Assembly: GCA_937885175.1 (NCBI GenBank)
Contig: CAKZZO010000112.1
Coordinates: 1-30,362 of the forward strand
Source of the DNA: an uncultured Treponema sp.
GTDB lineage: Bacteria > Spirochaetota > Spirochaetia > Treponematales > Treponemataceae
Reading direction: 5' to 3'
DNA length: 30,362 nt
Part shown: positions 24,328 through 30,362 of the stretch, one piece after another
Layout of the letters: each line of letters opens with the position of its first letter
Position numbering within the stretch: the first letter of the stretch is position 1
Notes under the pieces: generated by a model
What the model saw: the letters and a program-made list of their open reading frames with translations, nothing else
The model's database searches: none
What the model was told of the DNA's origin: nothing
Program-made: the position numbers and the translations under genes

Positions 24328-25569
24328 ATGCCCTATTCAGAACCAACCGACCTTGCCGTTATCGCTTGCCCTGGCGGAGCAACTTTTGCAGAAGAAGTAG
24401 TCACCCATCTGCGCCATATGTACAAGCACCGTTTCACGCTCAAGAATGACGTGATTTCTAAGCGATACAATTTGGATAAGGCCAAGTTGATTCAGGACAT
24501 CAACCTTTCCAACGACATGCAGACCAGCGAACTGTGCATTCACGGAAGCACGGACAAATATCGTCCGCCTCTCTTTAAGGTGAACACCCGCTTTACCTGG
24601 TTTGCCAACGGTGAATTTAAGGCAGAACTTTTGGACTGTGTGCGGGGAAAAGATGTCTTTATTTTTCAGGACGTTGAAAACCACGAGCCCATACCCATGA
24701 ACGACGGCAAGAACATGGTGGTTCATTCCGTAAACGACCACGTGATGACCCTTCTGGTTACCATTGATGCCGTGCGTCAGGCTGGCTCACGACAGATTAC
24801 GCTGGTTGTTCCGGCATTTCCCTATGCACGTCAGCACAAAAAGAAGAGCCGCGAAGGATTGACTGCCAGCCTTTTGAGCCACGTCTACGAAATGATGGGT
24901 GTGAACCGCGTAATCACTTTGGACATCCATTCCCGCGAAATCGTCAATGCATTCAACACAACCCATTTGGAAAATCTGCATGCGTCATACCAGATTATCC
25001 GCGAACTTGCAAAACTGATAAACCTTTCCGGCTCCAATAAAGAAGACCTGGTTGTTGTGTCTCCTGACTCTGGCGCTATCGACCGCAACAAATTCTACGC
25101 TTCTGGCCTTAAAGTACCGCTGGCAATGATTTACAAGGAGCGGGATTACTCTGTAGTCACCCAGGACGCAAAAAACACCAACATCAAGAGCATCAAGCTG
25201 CTGGGTGACGTAAAGGGCAAGGTAGCCTTTCTTGCAGACGACATGCTGGGCACTGGCGGAACACTGTTAAAGGCTATGGGATTTTTAAAGGAACTGGGAG
25301 CCACCAAGGTTATTGCGGCAATTTCCCTACCCTTCTTTACAGGCAATGCAATTGAACTCTTTGATCAGGCATACAAGGATGGACTTTTCTACCGCGTCAT
25401 CGGAACCAATGCCGTCTACCATTCAGACCTAAAGGACAAGGAATGGTTTGTCTCCACAAACGTCAGCGGACTCTTCGCCAATGTCATCACCAGACTGCAC
25501 CATGACCAGAGCCTGAGCGACCTGCTTGACAACCGCACGATTATCGACAAATTGATTAAGAAAGACTGA
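24328..25569 (+). CDS. prs: Ribose-phosphate pyrophosphokinase, long form
   Basis: Makes PRPP from ribose 5-phosphate and ATP for nucleotide, histidine and tryptophan synthesis; cytoplasmic. The C-terminal PRPP-binding loop is DDMLGTGGT (304-312). The N-terminal half shows RFTWFANGEFKAELLDCVRG (the NGE-type substrate loop), VVPAFPYARQHKKKSREG (the flexible region, usually PYARQDRK) and LDIHSREIVNAF where most enzymes read DLHAxQIQGFF. At 413 aa it is about 100 residues longer than the usual enzyme, with an extra N-terminal segment (1-70) and insertions. This long form is known in spirochaetes and some other phyla. Seven nt separate it from the HAD gene, which is probably co-transcribed. Confidence 0.85.
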   Translation: MPYSEPTDLAVIACPGGATFAEEVVTHLRHMYKHRFTLKNDVISKRYNLDKAKLIQDINLSNDMQTSELCIHGSTDKYRPPLFKVNTRFTWFANGEFKAELLDCVRGKDVFIFQDVENHEPIPMNDGKNMVVHSVNDHVMTLLVTIDAVRQAGSRQITLVVPAFPYARQHKKKSREGLTASLLSHVYEMMGVNRVITLDIHSREIVNAFNTTHLENLHASYQIIRELAKLINLSGSNKEDLVVVSPDSGAIDRNKFYASGLKVPLAMIYKERDYSVVTQDAKNTNIKSIKLLGDVKGKVAFLADDMLGTGGTLLKAMGFLKELGATKVIAAISLPFFTGNAIELFDQAYKDGLFYRVIGTNAVYHSDLKDKEWFVSTNVSGLFANVITRLHHDQSLSDLLDNRTIIDKLIKKD

Positions 25570-25576
25570 CAGCGGC

Positions 25577-26293
25577 ATGAAAACCTACAATCTGCCTCAG
25601 CACGCTTCCTGCCTCATCTTTGACATTGACAGTACGCTTTACACCTGTCCTGCCTATGCAGCAGAGCAGATTGACTGTCAGGTGCGCCATTTTGCTGACT
25701 TACGGGGCATTTCCCATGAAGAAGGACGCGCTCTGGTAGCAGAATTTCGCAAAACATATGCAGACGAACACGAAGGAAAGCGAATCAGCCTGGGAAACCT
25801 CTTTACCCACTTTGGCATTTCAATAGAAGAAAGCATTGCATGGCGGACAGCACTGGTGCACCCGGAAGACTACCTGAAGCGGGATGAAAAGATGATTTCC
25901 GTGCTGACCGAACTTAAAGAAAAATACCATCTGATTTGCCTTACCAACAATCCCGTCGCTCCCGCCGTAAAAACGCTGGAAGTCATCGGCATAGACCATC
26001 TGATTGAAAAAACCATCGGTCTTGACACCTGCATGAAAAGCAAGCCCGCCCGAGAAATGCTGACCCTTGCCGCAGAAAGCACTGGTCTTTCCCCCAGAGA
26101 ATGCATCAGCATAGGCGACCGCTACGACATAGACCTGGCTCTCCCTCTGGACATGGGCATGGGCGGCATCCTTGTAAGCGGAGCCGAAGAAGTGTATGAA
26201 TTGCCCGGCATCCTGCCTCCACCCGCTTCCTTCACCCCCAGCACAACAGAAAAAGACCTCCTTTTAGAGACACTGATTGCCTTTTTGGCATAG
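25577..26293 (+). CDS. HAD-family phosphatase, pyrimidine-5'-nucleotidase-like
   Basis: 238 aa. Motif I is FDIDSTLY (nucleophile Asp16, acid/base Asp18). A helical cap follows (about 25-95). Motif II is CLTNN, motif III is the Lys in CMKSKPAREM, and motif IV is IGDRYDIDLALPLDMGMGG. The compact cap and the FDIDSTLY signature resemble SDT1/YjjG-type nucleotidases or phosphoglycolate phosphatases. The position behind prs suggests a nucleotide or sugar-phosphate substrate (inference). No strong ribosome-binding site lies in the 7-nt gap (AGCGGC), so coupling to prs is likely. The end is followed by a T-run without a clear hairpin. Confidence 0.75.
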   Translation: MKTYNLPQHASCLIFDIDSTLYTCPAYAAEQIDCQVRHFADLRGISHEEGRALVAEFRKTYADEHEGKRISLGNLFTHFGISIEESIAWRTALVHPEDYLKRDEKMISVLTELKEKYHLICLTNNPVAPAVKTLEVIGIDHLIEKTIGLDTCMKSKPAREMLTLAAESTGLSPRECISIGDRYDIDLALPLDMGMGGILVSGAEEVYELPGILPPPASFTPSTTEKDLLLETLIAFLA

Positions 26294-26316
26294 TTTTTTT
26301 CCGCATGAAAGAAGAA

Positions 26317-26345
26317 TTGACAGATACTTTAACTTTGCTTATAAT
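26317..26345 (+). promoter_or_regulatory. Consensus sigma70 promoter of the DUF234 ATPase
   Basis: TTGACA, exactly 17 nt, then TATAAT: a perfect consensus promoter, the strongest in the window. Confidence 0.85.
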
Positions 26346-26347
26346 AA

Positions 26348-26395
26348 CCTAAATTGATTTAGGCGAAATTGATTTAGGCGAAATTGATTTCGGTA
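26348..26395. repeat. Three 15-bp tandem repeats with embedded palindrome after the promoter
   Basis: AAATTGATTTAGGCG occurs twice exactly (26351-26365, 26366-26380), followed by a third copy ending CGGTA (26381-26395) and a partial fourth. The first copy also forms the inverted repeat CCTAAAT-TG-ATTTAGG (26348-26363). It begins 3 nt after the -10 box and lies in the 5' leader, as expected for a repressor operator. Confidence 0.8.
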
Positions 26396-26410
26396 AAATT
26401 GGAGCATGCC

Positions 26411-27820
26411 ATGCAAGACGATTTCAGGGGAAGAAGTACAGAACTAAGGATTCTCGATACCAAATTCAATAAAAGTGGATTTGCCATGGCAATTCTTTAT
26501 GGCAGAAGACGAATTGGAAAAACACGCCTGATAAATAAATTCATAAGCAGCAAAAAGTGCAAGACAATTTCATTTACGGCAGTTGAGCGCGGCGAATCAG
26601 AATTGCTTTTAATGATGACAGAATCTGTACTCATGGCACTTGCCCCGGAGCTTCGTGGAGAAATCAGTTTCAACTCATTTGAAAAACTGTTTGATTTTGT
26701 TGGAAAGCAGGCAGAAAAAGAAAGAATCATTTTTTTTATAGACGAATACCCTTACCTTGCAAAGGAATGTCCTCATATACAATCCATCCTGCAAAAAGAA
26801 ATTGATACAAAGTGGAAGAAGACCAAACTTTTTTTTATTATATGTGGCTCACTTGTAGGCTTTATGAAGGACGAAGTTCTGGCAGAATCGGCACCTTTGC
26901 ATGGGAGAAGTGATTTGGAACTAAAACTCAGGCCGTTTAATTATCTGGAGACTGCTGAATTCCTGAATGCTTATACAAACGAAGAAAAAGCAATCTGCTA
27001 TGGACTTACCAACGGAGTTGCAAAATACATAGAACAATTTGACACAAGACTGCCTCTCGAAGAAAACATCATCAACCAATTTTATTCCATCGGCGGATAT
27101 TTTTCAGAAGAACAGATAAAAACCGTAATCACCAATGAAAGGCAAAATCCTGCCATATATAATTCCATAATTTCTGCTGTTGCCACAGGACACACAAAAA
27201 ACAGCGAGATTGCCACTTATGTAGGTGCAGACGATATAACCTATCCGCTTAAAGTTCTTACAAAAGCAGAAATCCTGGAAAAAAGAATGTCTAAAAAGCC
27301 CTATTATGTACTCAATGACAGTATGCTGGAATTTTATTTCCGCTATGTGAACAGGGCAACCAGTCTCATAAATGCAGAAAAAGGGAGCCTTTATTTCCAG
27401 TCAGAAGTCAAAGGGCATATACATACTTTTATGGGAAAGATTTTTGAAAAAATGGCAAAAGAATACCTGATGATGCATGCAGGAACAGAAGGATTTCCAC
27501 TTCTTACAGACATTACAGATTTTCAGGACTCGGTTATTGACGAAGATAATCGTCCAAGGCAAATAGAGATAGATCTGCTCGGAAAAAATGGCAAAACCAT
27601 TCTGCTTGTCGGAGAATGCAAATTTAAAAACGCTCAATTTGACATGGAAGACTATGAAAAACTTATGGACAAGATAAAATACCTTCCCGCATCAAATCCG
27701 CTCGTCTGCATTTTTTCACTTGCAGGTTTCTCTGAATATGTACGGGAAAAGGCAAAGAACTGTCGGTTGATTGGTATTGACGAAATGTATGGGAAGGGGG
27801 AAGTGCAGCGGGAGGCATGA
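26411..27820 (+). CDS. DUF234-type AAA ATPase with nuclease-like C-terminus, 469 aa
   Basis: An archaeal-type ATPase (PF01637-like). Walker A is GRRRIGKT (31-38), Walker B is RIIFFIDEYPYL and a sensor-like FFIICGSLVGFM follows. A winged-helix region follows (HTKNSEIATYVGADDITYPL), then the DUF234 domain (LNDSMLEFYFRYV). Near the C-terminus EIDLLG (Asp388) and LVGECKF (Glu402-Cys-Lys404) give a PDDEXK-like core. The role of this family in bacteria is unsettled; defence, toxin or DNA-maintenance functions are possible. ATG 26411 follows GGAG by 6 nt, which favours it over the open frame to 26384. AT-rich codon use contrasts with prs and suggests acquisition. It is monocistronic with its own strong promoter and repeated operator-like sequence. 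Confidence 0.8.
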   Translation: MQDDFRGRSTELRILDTKFNKSGFAMAILYGRRRIGKTRLINKFISSKKCKTISFTAVERGESELLLMMTESVLMALAPELRGEISFNSFEKLFDFVGKQAEKERIIFFIDEYPYLAKECPHIQSILQKEIDTKWKKTKLFFIICGSLVGFMKDEVLAESAPLHGRSDLELKLRPFNYLETAEFLNAYTNEEKAICYGLTNGVAKYIEQFDTRLPLEENIINQFYSIGGYFSEEQIKTVITNERQNPAIYNSIISAVATGHTKNSEIATYVGADDITYPLKVLTKAEILEKRMSKKPYYVLNDSMLEFYFRYVNRATSLINAEKGSLYFQSEVKGHIHTFMGKIFEKMAKEYLMMHAGTEGFPLLTDITDFQDSVIDEDNRPRQIEIDLLGKNGKTILLVGECKFKNAQFDMEDYEKLMDKIKYLPASNPLVCIFSLAGFSEYVREKAKNCRLIGIDEMYGKGEVQREA

Positions 27821-27821
27821 T

Positions 27822-27852
27822 AAAAAAGCCATCCGCTCGAGAAGATGGCTTT
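27822..27852 (-). terminator. Intrinsic terminator of the galactokinase remnant
   Basis: AAAGCCATC and GATGGCTTT form a 9-bp stem with a 10-nt loop. The T-run (TTTTTTATC) follows only on the minus strand, so it terminates the leftward transcript. Confidence 0.65.
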
Positions 27853-27879
27853 GGAGGTGAGCTGCAAGAACAATGCTCT

Positions 27880-28489
27880 TCATACTTGAATGCCGTCCGA
27901 AGTTTTACAAAAACAAATTCCAAATGAATTCTTAAGATTCGGAAAATATTTTAGATACTCATCTGTGATACGTCTTGCAATTTCATCTTTTTTTGTTGGA
28001 TTGATAATTGCCAATGAACTTCCATGTAAAACCTGCTCCACTAAAACGCCCGCCGTATTACCGTACTCAAGATGAGCAAACCCTTTAAGCGCATAAGAAG
28101 CGGCCTTGCACTCATCCACACGCATATTGTATGCACTTCCTGCAAGTTTTCGTTCCATTCCACTGAAAATCACCGCAATTTCAAAATCTGGCATTGCTGG
28201 ATTTATCGGGAGCAGACGAGAAGAATCGTCAAGCGTATCAAGATACAAGAGATTATCCTTCTTACAATATACTTCACAACTTTAATCAAGTTTGCCAACA
28301 TTTACCCCGATATAATTTCGTTCCTCATCAATCGCAAGCTTAATCAGTTCAGGTGCAGTCAGATGAATATCATTTACTTTTGCAAACGCCATCAAATAAG
28401 TAAGAATAACAGAGCTGCGGAAGAAGAAAGCCCCCCCCAATTGCAGAGCCAGAATAATTGAGCGAATAAACATCGATTGAGCATCAATT
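27880..28489 (-). pseudogene. galK: Galactokinase pseudogene
   Basis: Galactokinase sequence is recognisable in order. GGGLSSSAA (motif 2) appears out of frame around an 8-G run near 28431-28438. VILTYLMAFAKVND and ERNYIGVNVGKLD follow, then a TAA at 28284-28282 that interrupts the text where Gln is expected (CAA to TAA). The same frame continues SCEVYCKKDNLLYLDTLDDSS, PAMPDFEIAVIFSGMERKL and SAYNMRVDECKAASYALKG. About 100-150 residues are then missing, and the C-terminus SLAIINPTKKDEIARRITDE closes the gene. The N-terminus with motif 1 is absent and is replaced by a glycosyltransferase fragment. So there is a 5' truncation, at least two frameshifts, one nonsense codon and one deletion: galactose phosphorylation is not encoded here. 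Confidence 0.8.
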
Positions 28490-28710
28490 ACAGTATCCCG
28501 GCAGCCGACCCAATCAGTTGTAATAATGGGAAGACCTGCAGCTTCGGCATCAATGCAGGATTTTGGTAAACCTTCCATATAAAAAGATGGAAAAGCCATA
28601 ATGTGGCAGTTTTTTAAAACTGAATAAATATCGCTTTGGAAGCCAAGCCATTTTATGTAGCTACCGTCGCACATGGATTCCAATTTGTTTTTGAAAAAAA
28701 AATTGAATAC
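28490..28710 (-). pseudogene. Glycosyltransferase (GT4-type) fragment
   Basis: About 60 residues of a GT-B glycosyltransferase survive: YIKWLGFQSDIYSVLKNCHI, MAFPSFYMEGLPKSCIDAEA and GLPIITTDWVGCRDTVID. They contain the conserved sugar-nucleotide-binding ExxxxGLPKS-like region. Both ends are lost; past VID the reading frame runs into galactokinase sequence. The fragment suggests a former polysaccharide cluster. Confidence 0.75.
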
Positions 28711-28722
28711 AAGTGTTATGTA

Positions 28723-28771
28723 GCGGAGATTTAAAGTGGCACTTGAAATCTCCGCCATATTCATTTATAGT
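28723..28771 (+). promoter_or_regulatory. Promoter and overlapping palindrome of the DUF4143 ATPase
   Basis: TTGAAA (28743-28748), a 17-nt spacer and TATAGT (28766-28771), with ATG 6 nt later: a leaderless arrangement. The -35 box lies inside a near-perfect inverted repeat (28723-28755, 16-bp arms, one mismatch, single G centre), as expected of an operator. Confidence 0.7.
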
Positions 28772-28777
28772 AAAAAT

Positions 28778-29983
28778 ATGATTGCAAGACAAATCAGCCA
28801 GAAAGTTATAGATTTGGCAAATACATACTTTTCAGTCTGTCTCTTTGGACCCCGTCAATGTGGAAAAACAACCCTTGCCAAGGCACTGTTTCCAACCTAT
28901 TCATACGCAAATCTGGAAGACATGGACACCAGGAGCCTTGCAAAAAATGATCCAAAAGAATTCTTCGTGCGCTTTCCGGAGCCTGTGATAATCGATGAAA
29001 TACAGAGAGTTCCCGAACTTTTGAGCACAGTACAAGTCCGCATTGATGAAAAGCACATCAAAGGCCAGTACATCATCACTGGAAGTCAGCAGATTCCCTT
29101 AAAAAGCTCTGTTGCACAGTCTTTGGCAGGAAGAACCGCAATTGTTCAAATGCAGCCTCTTTCCATTTCTGAACTGAAAGATGCCGGAATAGAGCTGGAT
29201 CGGGATGCACAGCTTATAGCAGGAGGAATGCCCTACCTCTACGCTGAAAAAGGAAACAATCCCTTTGAATACTACAAGAACTATGTAGCAACATATCTGG
29301 AACGGGACCTTGCACAGATTGGAGCCGTACAGGATTTAATGCGCTTTGAAAATTTCATGCGGCTGCTTGCAGGAAGAACAGGTCAGCTTGTAAATAATTC
29401 CGCCATTGCAAATGAAACAGGTGTTTCAAGTGTAACCATAGGCTCATGGATTTCTATTCTTGAAGCCTCTCATTTAGTCTATATATTAAAGCCATGGTTC
29501 ACAAACAGGACAAGCCAGGTAGTAAAAACTCCAAAAATCTATTTCTGTGACACAGGACTTGCTTCCTACCTGCTGGGGATTGAAAAACCTTCCCAAATGC
29601 AAAGGGATCCCCTTTTAGGAAATCTGTTTGAAAATCTCGTCATAACCGAAGCACTTAAGGCCAGACAGAACAGCGGTGCAGAACCAAACTTATATTTTTT
29701 CAGAAACAGCAAGGGGCTTGAGGTTGACCTCATTCTAAAGAAAGAAAACAAACTGCGGCTGTTTGAAATTAAATCCGGTAAAGCCCTGAACGATGAATTC
29801 ACAAAAAACATGGATAAATTCATCACTCTATATAGTAATCATGTGGATGTTGAAAAGACACATGGGACGGTCATTTACAGCGGAGATGACTATTCATCAT
29901 ACAAAAATTACGCCTACGCGAATTTTCACAAAACTGATGAACTGTTTAGGAATGATGAAAAACCTTATGTGCTGGAGTTTTAA
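28778..29983 (+). CDS. AAA_14/DUF4143 ATPase, 401 aa
   Basis: The N-terminal ATPase has Walker A GPRQCGKT (24-31), Walker B PVIIDEIQRV and sensor-like YIITGSQQ. A winged-helix region follows (NNSAIANETGVSSVTIGSWI). The C-terminal DUF4143 domain contains KIYFCDTGLASYLLG, then LEVDLIL (Asp317) and LFEIKSG (Glu330-Ile-Lys332), a PDDEXK-like core. Families of this kind are widespread in anaerobes; function is unknown, with toxin-antitoxin or mobile-DNA roles proposed. ATG 28778 is chosen because the family begins exactly here (IARQISQKVIDLA) and the promoter is 6 nt upstream. The frame back to 28736 crosses the palindrome. It is intact, AT-rich and monocistronic, and is a full-length counterpart of the truncated gene at 6362. 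Confidence 0.82.
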   Translation: MIARQISQKVIDLANTYFSVCLFGPRQCGKTTLAKALFPTYSYANLEDMDTRSLAKNDPKEFFVRFPEPVIIDEIQRVPELLSTVQVRIDEKHIKGQYIITGSQQIPLKSSVAQSLAGRTAIVQMQPLSISELKDAGIELDRDAQLIAGGMPYLYAEKGNNPFEYYKNYVATYLERDLAQIGAVQDLMRFENFMRLLAGRTGQLVNNSAIANETGVSSVTIGSWISILEASHLVYILKPWFTNRTSQVVKTPKIYFCDTGLASYLLGIEKPSQMQRDPLLGNLFENLVITEALKARQNSGAEPNLYFFRNSKGLEVDLILKKENKLRLFEIKSGKALNDEFTKNMDKFITLYSNHVDVEKTHGTVIYSGDDYSSYKNYAYANFHKTDELFRNDEKPYVLEF

Positions 29984-29991
29984 GTAAAGTG

Positions 29992-30026
29992 AAAAAAAAG
30001 CCACCTGCTCGTGGAACAGATGGCTT
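29992..30026 (-). terminator. Intrinsic terminator of the dehydratase remnant
   Basis: GCCATCTG and CAGGTGGC (minus strand, one wobble pair) form a stem followed by eight Ts. It resembles the terminator at 27822-27852. Confidence 0.7.
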
Positions 30027-30068
30027 GGCATTTGCCGTTTGTGGAAAAAATAAAAATCGTTAAATTGA

Positions 30069-30297
30069 TTACATCCTTCCGTCAAGGAATTTTCCAGTTT
30101 CTTTATGGTTGAAATTCGGAATCATCCAGTTGAAAAGGTCGATTAATTCTCCCCTGCTCCACATGCCTTTTTGCTTGAGGCTTGAAATAGTCTCCGTAAA
30201 ATGAGCAAGCTTTGCCTCGTCAAAATCCACTGGATTTTTGATAATTCCCAAACGTCGCCCCAAAGAAGCCGGTGATGAGGGCAATTTTGTCTAACAT
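30069..30297 (-). pseudogene. Chimeric nucleotide-sugar dehydrogenase/dehydratase remnant
   Basis: ATG 30297, preceded by a good AAGGGGA ribosome-binding site, opens MLDKIALITGFFGAT, the Rossmann start of a sugar-nucleotide SDR enzyme such as a GDP-mannose dehydratase. That frame soon stops. In another frame (about 30284 to 30069) comes KNPVDFDEAKLAHFTETISS and LFNWMIPNFNHKETGKFLDG, which looks like the C-terminal tail of a capsule-type nucleotide-sugar epimerase/dehydratase. Almost everything between is deleted. Bases 30298-30362 hold only AT-rich upstream DNA. Confidence 0.55.
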
Positions 30298-30362
30298 GAT
30301 TGTGTCCCCTTATTGAGAAAAATTGATATTTTAAGAATGATGTAAAATGTGTATGAAGATAA

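Overview
The window looks like the chromosome of a host-associated spirochaete, most probably Treponema. This is inferred from the protein families: a small Xre regulator beginning MGFWE, a long-form PRPP synthetase, lipoprotein-type secreted proteins, and a ParE/ParC pair of a non-proteobacterial type. GC is moderate, and no rRNA, tRNA, CRISPR array, integrase or transposase was seen. Core genes are well preserved. They alternate with patches where genes are truncated, fused or frameshifted.

Region A (1-7411). A minus-strand membrane protein gene is followed by a 40-bp copy of the beginning of a cobW-type gene (731-770). The same 40 bp recur at the start of the intact cobW at 7410-7449. Between the two copies lie about 6.6 kb of accessory genes, many broken: an AlbA_2/ATP-binding regulator pseudogene, two paralogous small proteins (one frameshifted), a regulator with a C-terminal HTH-like domain, an ORF6N protein carrying tandem in-frame palindromes, an Xre regulator joined head-to-head to a large lipoprotein gene, and a 3'-truncated AAA ATPase. 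The simplest reading is that cobW once lay next to the membrane protein gene and foreign DNA was inserted at its start.

Region B (7412-18221, + strand). This holds cobW (with a histidine-rich linker), parE (with a 175-residue Ala/Lys-rich extension), and an AT-rich insert of a membrane protein gene plus a DUF1016/YhcG-type nuclease. Then come parC, an amino-acid ABC permease, an ABC ATPase fused to an RsbW-like domain, a multi-pass membrane protein and a YigZ/IMPACT protein.

Region C (18241-24096, - strand). An RND efflux operon reads outer-membrane factor, periplasmic adaptor, RND pump and a small PG0541-like protein. The cistrons overlap by 1-4 nt, except the last, which follows a cluster of three stem-loops.

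Region D (24097-26293, + strand). After a GC-rich repeat come PRPP synthetase and a HAD phosphatase in an operon with a clear sigma70-type promoter.

Region E (26300-30362). Two intact AAA ATPases with nuclease-like C-termini (DUF234 and DUF4143 types) flank decayed sugar genes: a glycosyltransferase fragment, a galactokinase pseudogene with a nonsense codon, frameshifts and a deletion, and a chimeric nucleotide-sugar dehydrogenase/dehydratase remnant.

A recurring feature is a -10 hexamer (TATACT or TATAGT) ending only 5-8 nt before an ATG. This suggests leaderless mRNAs for several genes, including parE.
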